64,000 nt of DNA from Catenulispora yoronensis (GTDB lineage: Bacteria > Actinomycetota > Actinomycetes > Streptomycetales > Catenulisporaceae), in NCBI RefSeq assembly GCF_039531695.1, contig NZ_BAAAQN010000052.1, positions 30,461 through 94,460 on the forward strand. Reading direction: 5' to 3'. The position numbers were made by a program, and so were the translations under genes. Shown here one piece after another: positions 1 through 6,345 of the stretch (position 1 is the first letter of the stretch; each line of letters begins with the position of its first letter). The notes beneath the pieces are model-generated. The model searched no databases. It saw nothing but the letters and a program-made list of their open reading frames with translations, and was not told the DNA's origin.

Positions 1-808
1 GGGGCGGGAGGTCGTGGCCGGTGCGGGGCAGGATCACCAGCTGCGAGCCGGGATAGTGCTGCTGGGTGGCGAGCGCGTGGGCGGGCGGGAAGACCGGGTC
101 CAGGTCGCCGTGCAGGATCAGGACCGGGACGTCCACCGTGCGTCCGGCGGCGCGGTCGGGCACGCTGAGGTCGATGGCGAAGTGGTTGGTCAGGCAGGCC
201 GCGATGTCGGCGGTGCGGGTCAGGTCCTGCTCGGCGATGGCGCGCACGGCCGCTTCGGCCGCTTCGTCGAAGTACGGCGACTCGCCGGCGTAGACGCGCA
301 TCAGGCCAATGATGAAGTCGACGACGTCGGCGGGGTCGGACGGATTCGGGCGCCGGGTGCTCGTGTACTCGATGAACTCCCGCGCCATCCCGGGCAGACC
401 GGCTCCGCCGGTGGTGGTGCTGACCAGTGTGAGGGAGTCCACGCGGTCGGGGTGCAGGAGCGCGGCCAGCGTGACGATGCCGCCGGCCATCGATCGGCCG
501 ATCAGGTGGGCGCGCTCGACGCCGAGGGCGTCCAGGATCCCGATCGCGTCGTCGGCCAGGTCGGCGAGCGAGTAGCCCGGACGGCCCACCGGGAAGGTCG
601 TGGAGCGTCCGGTGTCGCGGTTGTCGAAGCGGATGACGTGGCGGCGTCCGGCGGCCAGGCGTTCGCACAGCTCACGAGGCCACCACAGCATCGAGGCGGA
701 GGCGCCGTGCACCAGCAGGATCGTCGGGTGCGCCGGGTCGCCGAACTGCTCGACGCACAGGTCGACGCCGTTTGCCCGGACCATTTCCTCGTTCGTGGTG
801 CTCGGCAT
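1..808 (-). CDS. alpha/beta hydrolase, 3' end cut by the window
   Basis: The frame is open from an ATG at 808 to the window edge, giving about 269 residues with the C-terminus missing. The sequence has the alpha/beta-hydrolase order: an early LLVHGAS oxyanion segment, FDNRDTGRS, the nucleophile elbow GRSMAGG and, near the edge, LILHGDLDPVFP with the acid residue and RTGHDL with the catalytic His. The fold therefore looks catalytically complete. It starts 6 bp after the stop of the MarR-type regulator on the same strand, so the two probably form one operon with this enzyme as the regulated gene. The substrate cannot be read from sequence; esterase, lactonase or C-C hydrolase are all possible. 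Confidence 0.88.
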   Translation of the reverse strand, partial: MPSTTNEEMVRANGVDLCVEQFGDPAHPTILLVHGASASMLWWPRELCERLAAGRRHVIRFDNRDTGRSTTFPVGRPGYSLADLADDAIGILDALGVERAHLIGRSMAGGIVTLAALLHPDRVDSLTLVSTTTGGAGLPGMAREFIEYTSTRRPNPSDPADVVDFIIGLMRVYAGESPYFDEAAEAAVRAIAEQDLTRTADIAACLTNHFAIDLSVPDRAAGRTVDVPVLILHGDLDPVFPPAHALATQQHYPGSQLVILPRTGHDLPP

Positions 809-814
809 GTCACG

Positions 815-1435
815 TCACGTCCTTGGGTGGGGGGCACGGCTTTCACGACCTCTTCGGACGATACCGGTGGGCGGGGACACGGGCACTGCTGAGGGGATGG
901 CTGAAGGGATGGCTGCGGGGATGGCTGAGGGCACTGTTGAGGGGACGACTGAGGGGATGGCTGCGGCGAGGCGGTCTATGAGGGCCAGGGCTGTTGCCAG
1001 GACTTGGCGTTCGTCGGTGTCAAGGCTCTGTTCCACGGCGGTGGCGAGGACGGCCACGCGGTGGGCACGGTCGGTCTCGATCATGTTCTTGCCGGATGGA
1101 GTCAGCGTGAGGTTCTTCTTGCGCGCGTCGGCGGGGTCGGGAACGGCGGTGATGTAGCCGGCGTCGGTGAGGTCTTTGACCGTCGCGGCCATCGTCTGGT
1201 GCCGTACGCCCCGGGATGCCGCCAGGTCGGCGGTGGTCATGGGGCCGCGGACGTCGAGGAGGTCGAGGGTGGCGGCCGGGATCGGGGGGAGGCGGTCGAC
1301 GGTGCGGGTGGTGCGAACCAGGACACTGACTGCGGAGCGGAGGTGGGAGGCGAGGGCTTCGGCGGTGGGAGTGGCGGTGGAGGCGGCGGCGGGAGCGGAG
1401 GCGGCGGCGGGAGCGGCGGTGTGGGACACCGTCAT
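815..1435 (-). CDS. MarR-family transcriptional regulator with repetitive Pro-rich tail
   Basis: A 206-residue protein. Residues about 25-160 form a MarR winged helix: a dimer helix, a TTADLAASRGVRHQTMAAT recognition helix region and a wing with DPADARKKNLTLT. The first 25 residues are Ala/Ser/Thr-rich. After about residue 160 the protein continues into an unusual tail of repeating IPS(A/V) tetrapeptides, encoded by a 12-bp tandem repeat. It is divergent from the metallo-beta-lactamase-fold gene at 1474 with only 38 bp between them, and lies directly upstream of the alpha/beta hydrolase. It probably represses both transcription units by binding the palindrome in the shared gap. The ligand is unknown. 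Confidence 0.9.
   Translation of the reverse strand: MTVSHTAAPAAASAPAAASTATPTAEALASHLRSAVSVLVRTTRTVDRLPPIPAATLDLLDVRGPMTTADLAASRGVRHQTMAATVKDLTDAGYITAVPDPADARKKNLTLTPSGKNMIETDRAHRVAVLATAVEQSLDTDERQVLATALALIDRLAAAIPSVVPSTVPSAIPAAIPSAIPSAVPVSPPTGIVRRGRESRAPHPRT
889..960. repeat. 12-bp tandem repeat, six copies, in MarR 3' coding region
   Basis: Six consecutive 12-bp units of consensus CTGAGGGGATGG (889-900, 901-912, 913-924, 925-936, 937-948, 949-960), followed by a degenerate seventh. Units differ at 1-4 positions. The length is a multiple of three, so copy-number change would keep the regulator in frame and only lengthen or shorten its tail. Confidence 0.85.
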
Positions 1436-1473
1436 AGGGTAGATTCTACAGGGGATACTGTACAGTTCTTACT
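1436..1473. promoter_or_regulatory. divergent promoter region with ACTGTACAGT operator candidate
   Basis: The 38-bp gap between the divergent MarR and lactamase-fold starts contains a perfect 10-bp palindrome, ACTGTACAGT (1457-1466). Related half-sites lie nearby (CTACAG at 1446-1451, ACTGT at 1471-1475). TACTGT (1456-1461) fits a -10 element for the plus-strand gene. That gene has no Shine-Dalgarno sequence and would have a very short or no leader. Assignment as the MarR operator is inference from position. Confidence 0.55.
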
Positions 1474-2115
1474 GTGGAACTCATCAAACATGCTCATGCC
1501 TGCGTCTCGCTGACCGGCGACGGCGGTCGGATCGTCATCGATCCGGGCGCCTTCACTCCGAACGCCGCGGCGGCGGTCGTCGAGGCGGAGGCGGTGCTGA
1601 TCACGCATGAGCACGTCGACCACTTCGACGAGGCGTTGATCGCGCAGGCTTTGGAGGAGCGGCCCGAGTTGCGGGTCTATGGGCCCGAGGCCGTGGTGGG
1701 GCGTTGGTCGGCGCGGCGGGGACAGGTCACCGCGGTGCGGGCCGGGGACACGTTTCGAGTCGCAGGGTTCGATGTCGCCGTGTTCGGCGAGCTGCACGCG
1801 GAGATCCATCGGGACATTCCGCGGGCTGTGAACGTGGGCTACTACGTCGATGAGCGGCTCTATCATCCCGGCGACGCGTACCACGTCCCGCCGGCGCCGG
1901 TGGAGATGCTGCTGGTGCCGATCAGCGGACCGTGGACGCAGCTCGGCGCGGCGGCGGACTATGTGCGGGAGGTCGCGCCGGCGCGGGCGATCCAGATCCA
2001 CGAGGTGATGCTGAGCGAGCTCGGTCAGCAGTCGTTCGCCCGGTTTCTGAGTCCGGAGATGCTGACCGAGGTCGCGGTGGGGATTCTGCCGGTCGGGGAG
2101 ATGGTCGAGGTCTGA
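1474..2115 (+). CDS. metallo-beta-lactamase-fold hydrolase (UlaG-like)
   Basis: A 213-residue protein starting at GTG. The metal-binding signature THEHVDH is at residues 44-50, preceded by the strand VIDPG, and later HPGDAYHVP and IHEVM supply further likely metal ligands. The length and the HxHxDH form resemble small UlaG-type metal-dependent hydrolases rather than true beta-lactamases. It is a single gene transcribed away from the MarR gene, and its stop faces the HtrA-like gene (28 bp apart, convergent). The substrate is not identifiable. Confidence 0.87.
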   Translation: MELIKHAHACVSLTGDGGRIVIDPGAFTPNAAAAVVEAEAVLITHEHVDHFDEALIAQALEERPELRVYGPEAVVGRWSARRGQVTAVRAGDTFRVAGFDVAVFGELHAEIHRDIPRAVNVGYYVDERLYHPGDAYHVPPAPVEMLLVPISGPWTQLGAAADYVREVAPARAIQIHEVMLSELGQQSFARFLSPEMLTEVAVGILPVGEMVEV

Positions 2116-2143
2116 GGTCGGCCTTCTGGAGCGCCGCCTGGAG

Positions 2144-3061
2144 CTAGGTGCGGTCCACGAGGCGGGCGGGGACGACGTCGAAAGTCACTCGCTTGCCGTC
2201 CCGCTGCACCTGCACCGGCGTCGCCTTGCCGATGAGCGCACCGTCCAGGAGGTCGAACAGCGCGGCGTGGCCGTCGACGTCCTGACCGGCCAGGCTCAGC
2301 AGGACGTCGCCGGGCCGGAACGGGCTGTCGGCGGCCTTCACCTTGGTGACGATCTCGCGCTTCGCGGTGCGTCCGTCGACGTCCACATCGCGGGCGTGGA
2401 CCGCGATGCCGAGCGCGGCGCGGGTGACGCGGCCGTCGGCGATCAGCTGCGGGACTATGCGGGCCACGGTCGCGGCCGGGACGGCGAAGGCCATGCCCTG
2501 GGCGTCGTCGCGAATCATGGTGTTGACACCGACGACACCGCCGGACAGGTCGACCAGCGGGCCGCCGGAGTTGCCGGGGTTCACCGCCGCGTCGGTCTGG
2601 ATCAGCTGTTGCAGCGGCCGCTCGTGCTGCGGCGACTGGAGCTGCCGGGACAGACCGCTGACGATGCCGACGGAGACCGATTCCGGGTAGTCGCCGAGGG
2701 GATTGCCCATCGCCAGCACGAACTCGCCGAGCCGGACCGGGGTCCGGCGCAGCTCCAGGCACGCCTCGTGCGGCTCGGTCAGCTCGACGACGGCGAGGTC
2801 GGTGAGCGGGTCGCGGCCCAGGATCTTGATCGGCTGGGTCGGATAGCCGTGGATCGCGGCCGTCCAGACCAGGTCCTCGGCTTGATCGACGACGTGGTTG
2901 TTGGTGACGACGTGGCAGGCGTCGTCCAGCACGAACCCGGAGCCGGCGGTCCAGCCGTCGGCGCCGCGCTCCCCACGGATGGCCACGACGCTGGGCATCA
3001 CCGCCTCGATCAGGTCCGCCAACTCGCCACTGAGCGCGGCCATCGCGGATATGGCGGTCAT
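2144..3061 (-). CDS. trypsin-like serine protease with PDZ domain (HtrA/DegP type), apparently cytoplasmic
   Basis: A 305-residue protein with the complete HtrA catalytic triad: His56 in TNNHVV, Asp88 in LTDLAVV and Ser165 in NPGNSGGPL. A single PDZ domain follows at about residues 215-300 (GIAV, FRPGDVLLSLAGQDV). Family members are usually exported or membrane-anchored. Here the N-terminus (MTAISAMAALSGELADL) is neither a signal peptide nor a transmembrane segment, so the enzyme may act inside the cell. It starts 4 bp after the stop of the YbjN-like gene on the same strand, and the pair is probably co-transcribed. A role in protein quality control is the family expectation, not shown here. 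Confidence 0.92.
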   Translation of the reverse strand: MTAISAMAALSGELADLIEAVMPSVVAIRGERGADGWTAGSGFVLDDACHVVTNNHVVDQAEDLVWTAAIHGYPTQPIKILGRDPLTDLAVVELTEPHEACLELRRTPVRLGEFVLAMGNPLGDYPESVSVGIVSGLSRQLQSPQHERPLQQLIQTDAAVNPGNSGGPLVDLSGGVVGVNTMIRDDAQGMAFAVPAATVARIVPQLIADGRVTRAALGIAVHARDVDVDGRTAKREIVTKVKAADSPFRPGDVLLSLAGQDVDGHAALFDLLDGALIGKATPVQVQRDGKRVTFDVVPARLVDRT

Positions 3062-3065
3062 CGGC

Positions 3066-3524
3066 TCAGACCTCCACGGAGTCCGCGTCGTCGGGCTCGT
3101 CCTCGAAGGCGGTGCGACCGGCTCCGATCAACGCTTTGAACTTGTCGTCCTGCTCGTCGGCAATGTGCCCGATCTGCGCGCAGGCGCCGATCAACGCCTC
3201 GGCGGTGAGGCTGTCGGCGGCCAGGTCGCGCGCGAGGGTGAGGCGACGCTCGTGCCAGAAGCAGCGGACCCAGAGGTAGTCGCGGTTGATCTCGTTGACC
3301 GCGATGAGGAGCTTGCGGGACAGCGGGACGTCCTCAAGGACGATGCCGAAGACTTGGACCAGGCCCGACTCGTCGCCGGCTTGCCCCGGGGAGACCCAGT
3401 ACAGGGAACTGCCTTGCCGGATCTGGAAGTCGCCGTCGGAGTCGGGCTCGGCGCGGCCCTCTACCAGGCCGCCGTCTTCTAGGACGCGTGCTACGAAGGC
3501 GCGGATCATTTCTACGTTCGCCAT
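3066..3524 (-). CDS. YbjN-like (type III secretion chaperone-fold) protein
   Basis: A 152-residue protein with the actinobacterial YbjN-domain pattern. It opens with a helix (MIRAFVARVLEDGGL), then beta strands carrying GDFQIRQGSSLYWVS and VQVFGIVLEDVP, then LLIAVNEINRDYLWVRCFWHERRLTLARDL and a C-terminal helical region that ends acidic. These proteins adopt a secretion-chaperone-like fold and have no defined enzymatic role. It is the first gene of a two-gene unit with the HtrA-like protease 4 bp downstream, so it might deliver or protect clients; that is inference. The upstream promoter region contains long G-tracts on the plus strand. Confidence 0.8.
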   Translation of the reverse strand: MANVEMIRAFVARVLEDGGLVEGRAEPDSDGDFQIRQGSSLYWVSPGQAGDESGLVQVFGIVLEDVPLSRKLLIAVNEINRDYLWVRCFWHERRLTLARDLAADSLTAEALIGACAQIGHIADEQDDKFKALIGAGRTAFEDEPDDADSVEV

Positions 3525-3534
3525 GGGCAGACTT

Positions 3535-3625
3535 TATACGGGGTGGGGGTGGGGGGAAGGTGTGAGTTGAGTGAGGGTGGGGTGGGGGGAGTCGAGTCGA
3601 GCAAGCCAAGCCAAGCCAAGCCAGA
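3535..3625. other. G-tract cluster and AAGCC microsatellite
   Basis: On the plus strand 3538-3560 and 3577-3592 carry repeated runs of four to six G separated by single T or short spacers, a classic G-quadruplex pattern. A tandem AAGCC microsatellite (about four units, 3602-3622) follows. The cluster lies just upstream of the minus-strand YbjN-like gene (start 3524), so it could affect its promoter. The remainder up to 3726 holds no recognisable gene. Confidence 0.55.
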
Positions 3626-3726
3626 TCAAAGTCAACTGCGCCTCCGGCGGCCCCTCCGGGGAGGGCCTCGCTCTGGAAAGAGTGGGGCCGGGCGGGCTGG
3701 CGCGGCTTTGCGCTGTGGTTCCGGTT

Positions 3727-3891
3727 TCGGTTCCGGTCTTTCCGTCGCATCGTCGCCTGAAGGAATCACACCGCCCAGGCGGTATCAAGGCGACCCTTTG
3801 GGTGCCGTGCCCCAGCTCATGCGAGCCTTGACACCGCCTGGGCGGCGCGATTGGCTACGCCCGCCGAAGCGACGGAAAGACCGGAACCGAA
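3727..3891. repeat. long imperfect hairpin element, left copy
   Basis: Arms 3727-3791 and 3825-3891 are imperfect inverted repeats of about 65 bp around a 33-nt loop. The outer part (TTCGGTTCCGGTCTTTCCG with its complement) and the inner part (CACCGCCCAGGCGG with its complement) match best. A second copy, inverted, runs off the window end (63883-64000) and matches over loop and arm. The length and dispersed nature resemble a MITE/REP-type non-coding element rather than a terminator. No ORF is embedded. Confidence 0.82.
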
Positions 3892-3910
3892 GACCTAACT
3901 TTGGCAAAAA

Positions 3911-4252
3911 GCGAGGCGACCGGTCGCGATGACCACCCGTTCTGCTGGCCGCCGCCGGTTATGATGCCGGCCCGGCAGCCAGTTGTGATGGTGATCAGTT
4001 CTGCTGGCCGCTGCCGGTTGTGATGGTGGCAAGGCAGTCGGTTGCGATAACCAGCGGTCTTGCTGGCCGCCGCCGGTTGCAGTAGTGGCGGGACACCCGG
4101 TCGCGATGCTGACCGGTTTTGCTGGCCGCCGGTTGTGGAGGTGGCGAGGCGATCAGTCGTGATGCTGACCGGTCCTGCTGGCCGCCGCCGGTAGTGGTGG
4201 CGGGGCAGCCGGTTGTGATGTCGATCGGGTCTGCTGGCCGTCGGCGGTCGCC
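3911..4252. repeat. 59/56-bp tandem repeat, six degenerate copies
   Basis: The core TGCTGGCCGCCGCCGGTT recurs starting at 3943, 4002, 4061, 4120, 4176 and 4232, giving periods of 59, 59, 59, 56 and 56. Between the cores lies a variable GGCGAGGC..CCGGT.GTGATG segment. The array directly follows the hairpin element. Related units in the opposite orientation occur at the far end of the window (about 63602-63840, one pair again exactly 59 bp apart). There is no coding potential, and 4253-4367 holds nothing recognisable. Confidence 0.85.
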
Positions 4253-4367
4253 GTGGGGTGGGTGGCCGGATTGGGCGGCCGCCGTCGGCGGGGTGGGGCT
4301 GGGCGCGTTTGGGCGCTGGCGGTTGTGGCGGCGGTCGGTTGCGGGGGCTGGTTTTGGCTCGGTGCTG

Positions 4368-4697
4368 CTAGTTTTTCGCGACCGTCAGTACGAAGGCCGC
4401 GTCCTCGACTGCTTCCACGCTGTGGCGGGTCGGTGGCAGGATCAGGAGGTCGCCTGCCAGGCCGTCCCAGCTCTCGGTGGCGGTGTGGAGTCTGATGCGG
4501 CCGTGGAGGATCAGGAGGGTGGCTTCGCCGGGGCTGGCGTGTTCGGCGAGTTCGGTGGTGGCGCGGAGGGCGATCAGGGTTTGGCGGAGGGTGTGTTCGT
4601 GGCCGCCGTAGACGGTTTCGGAGCTGCGGCCGGTGGGGGCGGTGGTGGCTTGGGTGAGGTGGTGGCGGGAGAGGGCTTCGAGGGAGAGTTTTTGCAT
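4368..4697 (-). CDS. single-domain cupin protein
   Basis: A 109-residue protein read from the ATG at 4697 (MQKLSLEAL); a longer in-frame start at 4742 lacks support. It has the small-cupin layout: HTLRQTLIALRATTELAEHASPGEA as cupin box 1, followed by LLILHGRIRLHTA, GDLLILPPTRHSVEAVED as box 2, and AFVLTVAKN. Many actinobacteria carry this type of protein as a stand-alone gene of unknown substrate. The metal-binding set is partial (His in AEHASPGEA and PTRHSVEA), so enzymatic activity is uncertain. It is divergent from the FAD monooxygenase gene at 4840. Confidence 0.83.
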   Translation of the reverse strand: MQKLSLEALSRHHLTQATTAPTGRSSETVYGGHEHTLRQTLIALRATTELAEHASPGEATLLILHGRIRLHTATESWDGLAGDLLILPPTRHSVEAVEDAAFVLTVAKN

Positions 4698-4839
4698 GGG
4701 GGCCGCCGTGGGTTGGTTCGGACAGTGTTCTGATCGAATCATGGAGTGGGGGGTGGTGCACGGTATTGGCGGTGGGTCGGGGGTATCGGGCGTGGTGGGG
4801 CGGCTATCATCGTTCGTACTTGCGCTCGAGGAGGAGTTG

Positions 4840-6246
4840 ATGGGGCCGTCCGTGGACGCCGAGGTGTTGGTTGTCGGGGCGGGGCCGGTCGGGTGTTGGG
4901 TGGCGGCCGAGTTGTGTGCTGCCGGGGTGCGGGTTGTGGTGGTGGAGGCGCGGCGGGAGCGGGTGGGGTGGTCGCGGGGGTTCGTGGTGCATCCGAGGAC
5001 GGTGGAGATCTTTCAGTCGCGGGGGGTCGCGGCGGGGTTGTTGGCGGTCGGGCGGCGGTTGCCGACGTGGCATTTCGCCATGGGGGCGAGTCGGTTGGAC
5101 TTCACCGCGTTGCCGACGTCGTTCCCGTTCGTGCTGTTGCAGCCGCAGGCGCATACGGAGCAGTTGCTGGAGGAGCATCTGAATCGGTGCGGGGGTGAGG
5201 TGCTGCGGGGGCGCAGCGTGGTGGGGTTGGAGCAGGAGGCGGGGCGGGTGGTGGTGCGGGTGGTCGAGGACGGGGTGGAGGGCGTGGTCGCGGCGCGGTT
5301 CGTGGTGGGGTGCGATGGGGCGCACAGTGCGGTGCGGGAGGGGGCCGGGATCGGGTTCAGCGGGAACGTGGACAGCATGGTGTGTCCGACGGCGTTGGTG
5401 GAGCTCGCTGATCCGCCGCCGCCGGAGCGGTACATGCAGACCGGGGAGCGGGGGGTGTTCTTCGCCATTCCGTTGCCGGACGGCCGGTTCGTGGTGTCGA
5501 CGGTGGATCATGCGGTGATGAACGACGTGTCGGCGGTGTGGACGGCCGAGGCGGTGCGGGAGTCGATGGTGCGGGTGGCCGGGACCGACTACGGCATGGG
5601 GGCGGCCGAGCGGGTGTCCAGTATCGGGAACTCGGCCAAGCAGGCGGACCGGTATCGGGACGGCCGGGTGCTGCTGGCCGGGGATGCCGCGCATGTGCAT
5701 TTCCCGATGGGCGGCCAGGGGATGAATCTGGGGATCCAGGACGCGCACAATCTGGCGTGGCGGTTGGCCGGGGCGGTGCGGGCCGAGCGGGACGGGCTCT
5801 CCTGGGACGGGTTGCTGGACGGGTACGAGGCGGAGCGGCGGCCGGCCGGGGAGCGGGTGCTGGAGGACGTGCGCGCGCAGATGGCCCTGGTCGCGGCGAC
5901 CGGTGCGGACGGGGTGGCGCTGCGGGCGCGGTTCGAGGCGCTGCTGGGCGGGCATCCGGAGGTCAACCTGGAGTACGCGCGGCGGCTGTCCGGGATCGAC
6001 GTCCGGTATCCGGGCGGGGACGGGCGCCGGGTTCCCGATCTGGAGCTGGAGGTCGACGGCGAGCGCGTCCAGCTCTACGACCTGCTGCGGAGAGTGGGTC
6101 CGGAGTTCGTGCGGGTGGCGGTCGGCGGCGGGTCGGGCGACGTCGTCGCGGAGCGCGTGGTGGGCCCGCAGTGGGCGCTGGCCGAGGGCTGGGGGGCGCC
6201 CGGGCTGCTGGTGGTGCGGCCGGACGGGCATGTCAGCGACGAGTAA
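4840..6246 (+). CDS. FAD-dependent aromatic monooxygenase (PheA/TfdB/Rox class)
   Basis: A 468-residue protein. The ATG at 4840 is chosen because GAGGAG lies just upstream; the open frame extends further left but without homology. It carries the class A flavoprotein hydroxylase signatures in order: VVGAGPVG (dinucleotide fold), WSRGFVVHPRTVEIFQ, the DG motif GCDGAHSAVRE, and the FAD-ribityl motif LLAGDAAHVHFPMGGQGMN. The C-terminal region ends with LLVVRPDGHVSDE, matching the shortened thioredoxin-like tail of phenol and rifampicin monooxygenases. It should hydroxylate an aromatic substrate with NAD(P)H and O2. No biosynthetic cluster is adjacent, so a detoxification role is as likely as biosynthesis. 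Confidence 0.9.
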   Translation: MGPSVDAEVLVVGAGPVGCWVAAELCAAGVRVVVVEARRERVGWSRGFVVHPRTVEIFQSRGVAAGLLAVGRRLPTWHFAMGASRLDFTALPTSFPFVLLQPQAHTEQLLEEHLNRCGGEVLRGRSVVGLEQEAGRVVVRVVEDGVEGVVAARFVVGCDGAHSAVREGAGIGFSGNVDSMVCPTALVELADPPPPERYMQTGERGVFFAIPLPDGRFVVSTVDHAVMNDVSAVWTAEAVRESMVRVAGTDYGMGAAERVSSIGNSAKQADRYRDGRVLLAGDAAHVHFPMGGQGMNLGIQDAHNLAWRLAGAVRAERDGLSWDGLLDGYEAERRPAGERVLEDVRAQMALVAATGADGVALRARFEALLGGHPEVNLEYARRLSGIDVRYPGGDGRRVPDLELEVDGERVQLYDLLRRVGPEFVRVAVGGGSGDVVAERVVGPQWALAEGWGAPGLLVVRPDGHVSDE

Positions 6247-6345
6247 ACCCGTTCCCAGGAGCACCGGTGGTGCGCTCGGATATGATGAAGATCGCATCCC
6301 GGGGGCCATCGTGAACCACTCGGACGCAGGGAGCAGGACGCATCG

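Noticed and set aside
14..892. 292-residue plus-strand open frame at the window start
   Set aside because: Antisense to the alpha/beta hydrolase, whose motifs are complete.
3911..4252. CRISPR array
   Set aside because: Units are directly tandem and degenerate with no unique spacers, and there are no cas genes.
4119..4733. Coding gene across the repeat region
   Set aside because: The frame begins inside the tandem repeat and continues antisense to the cupin gene.
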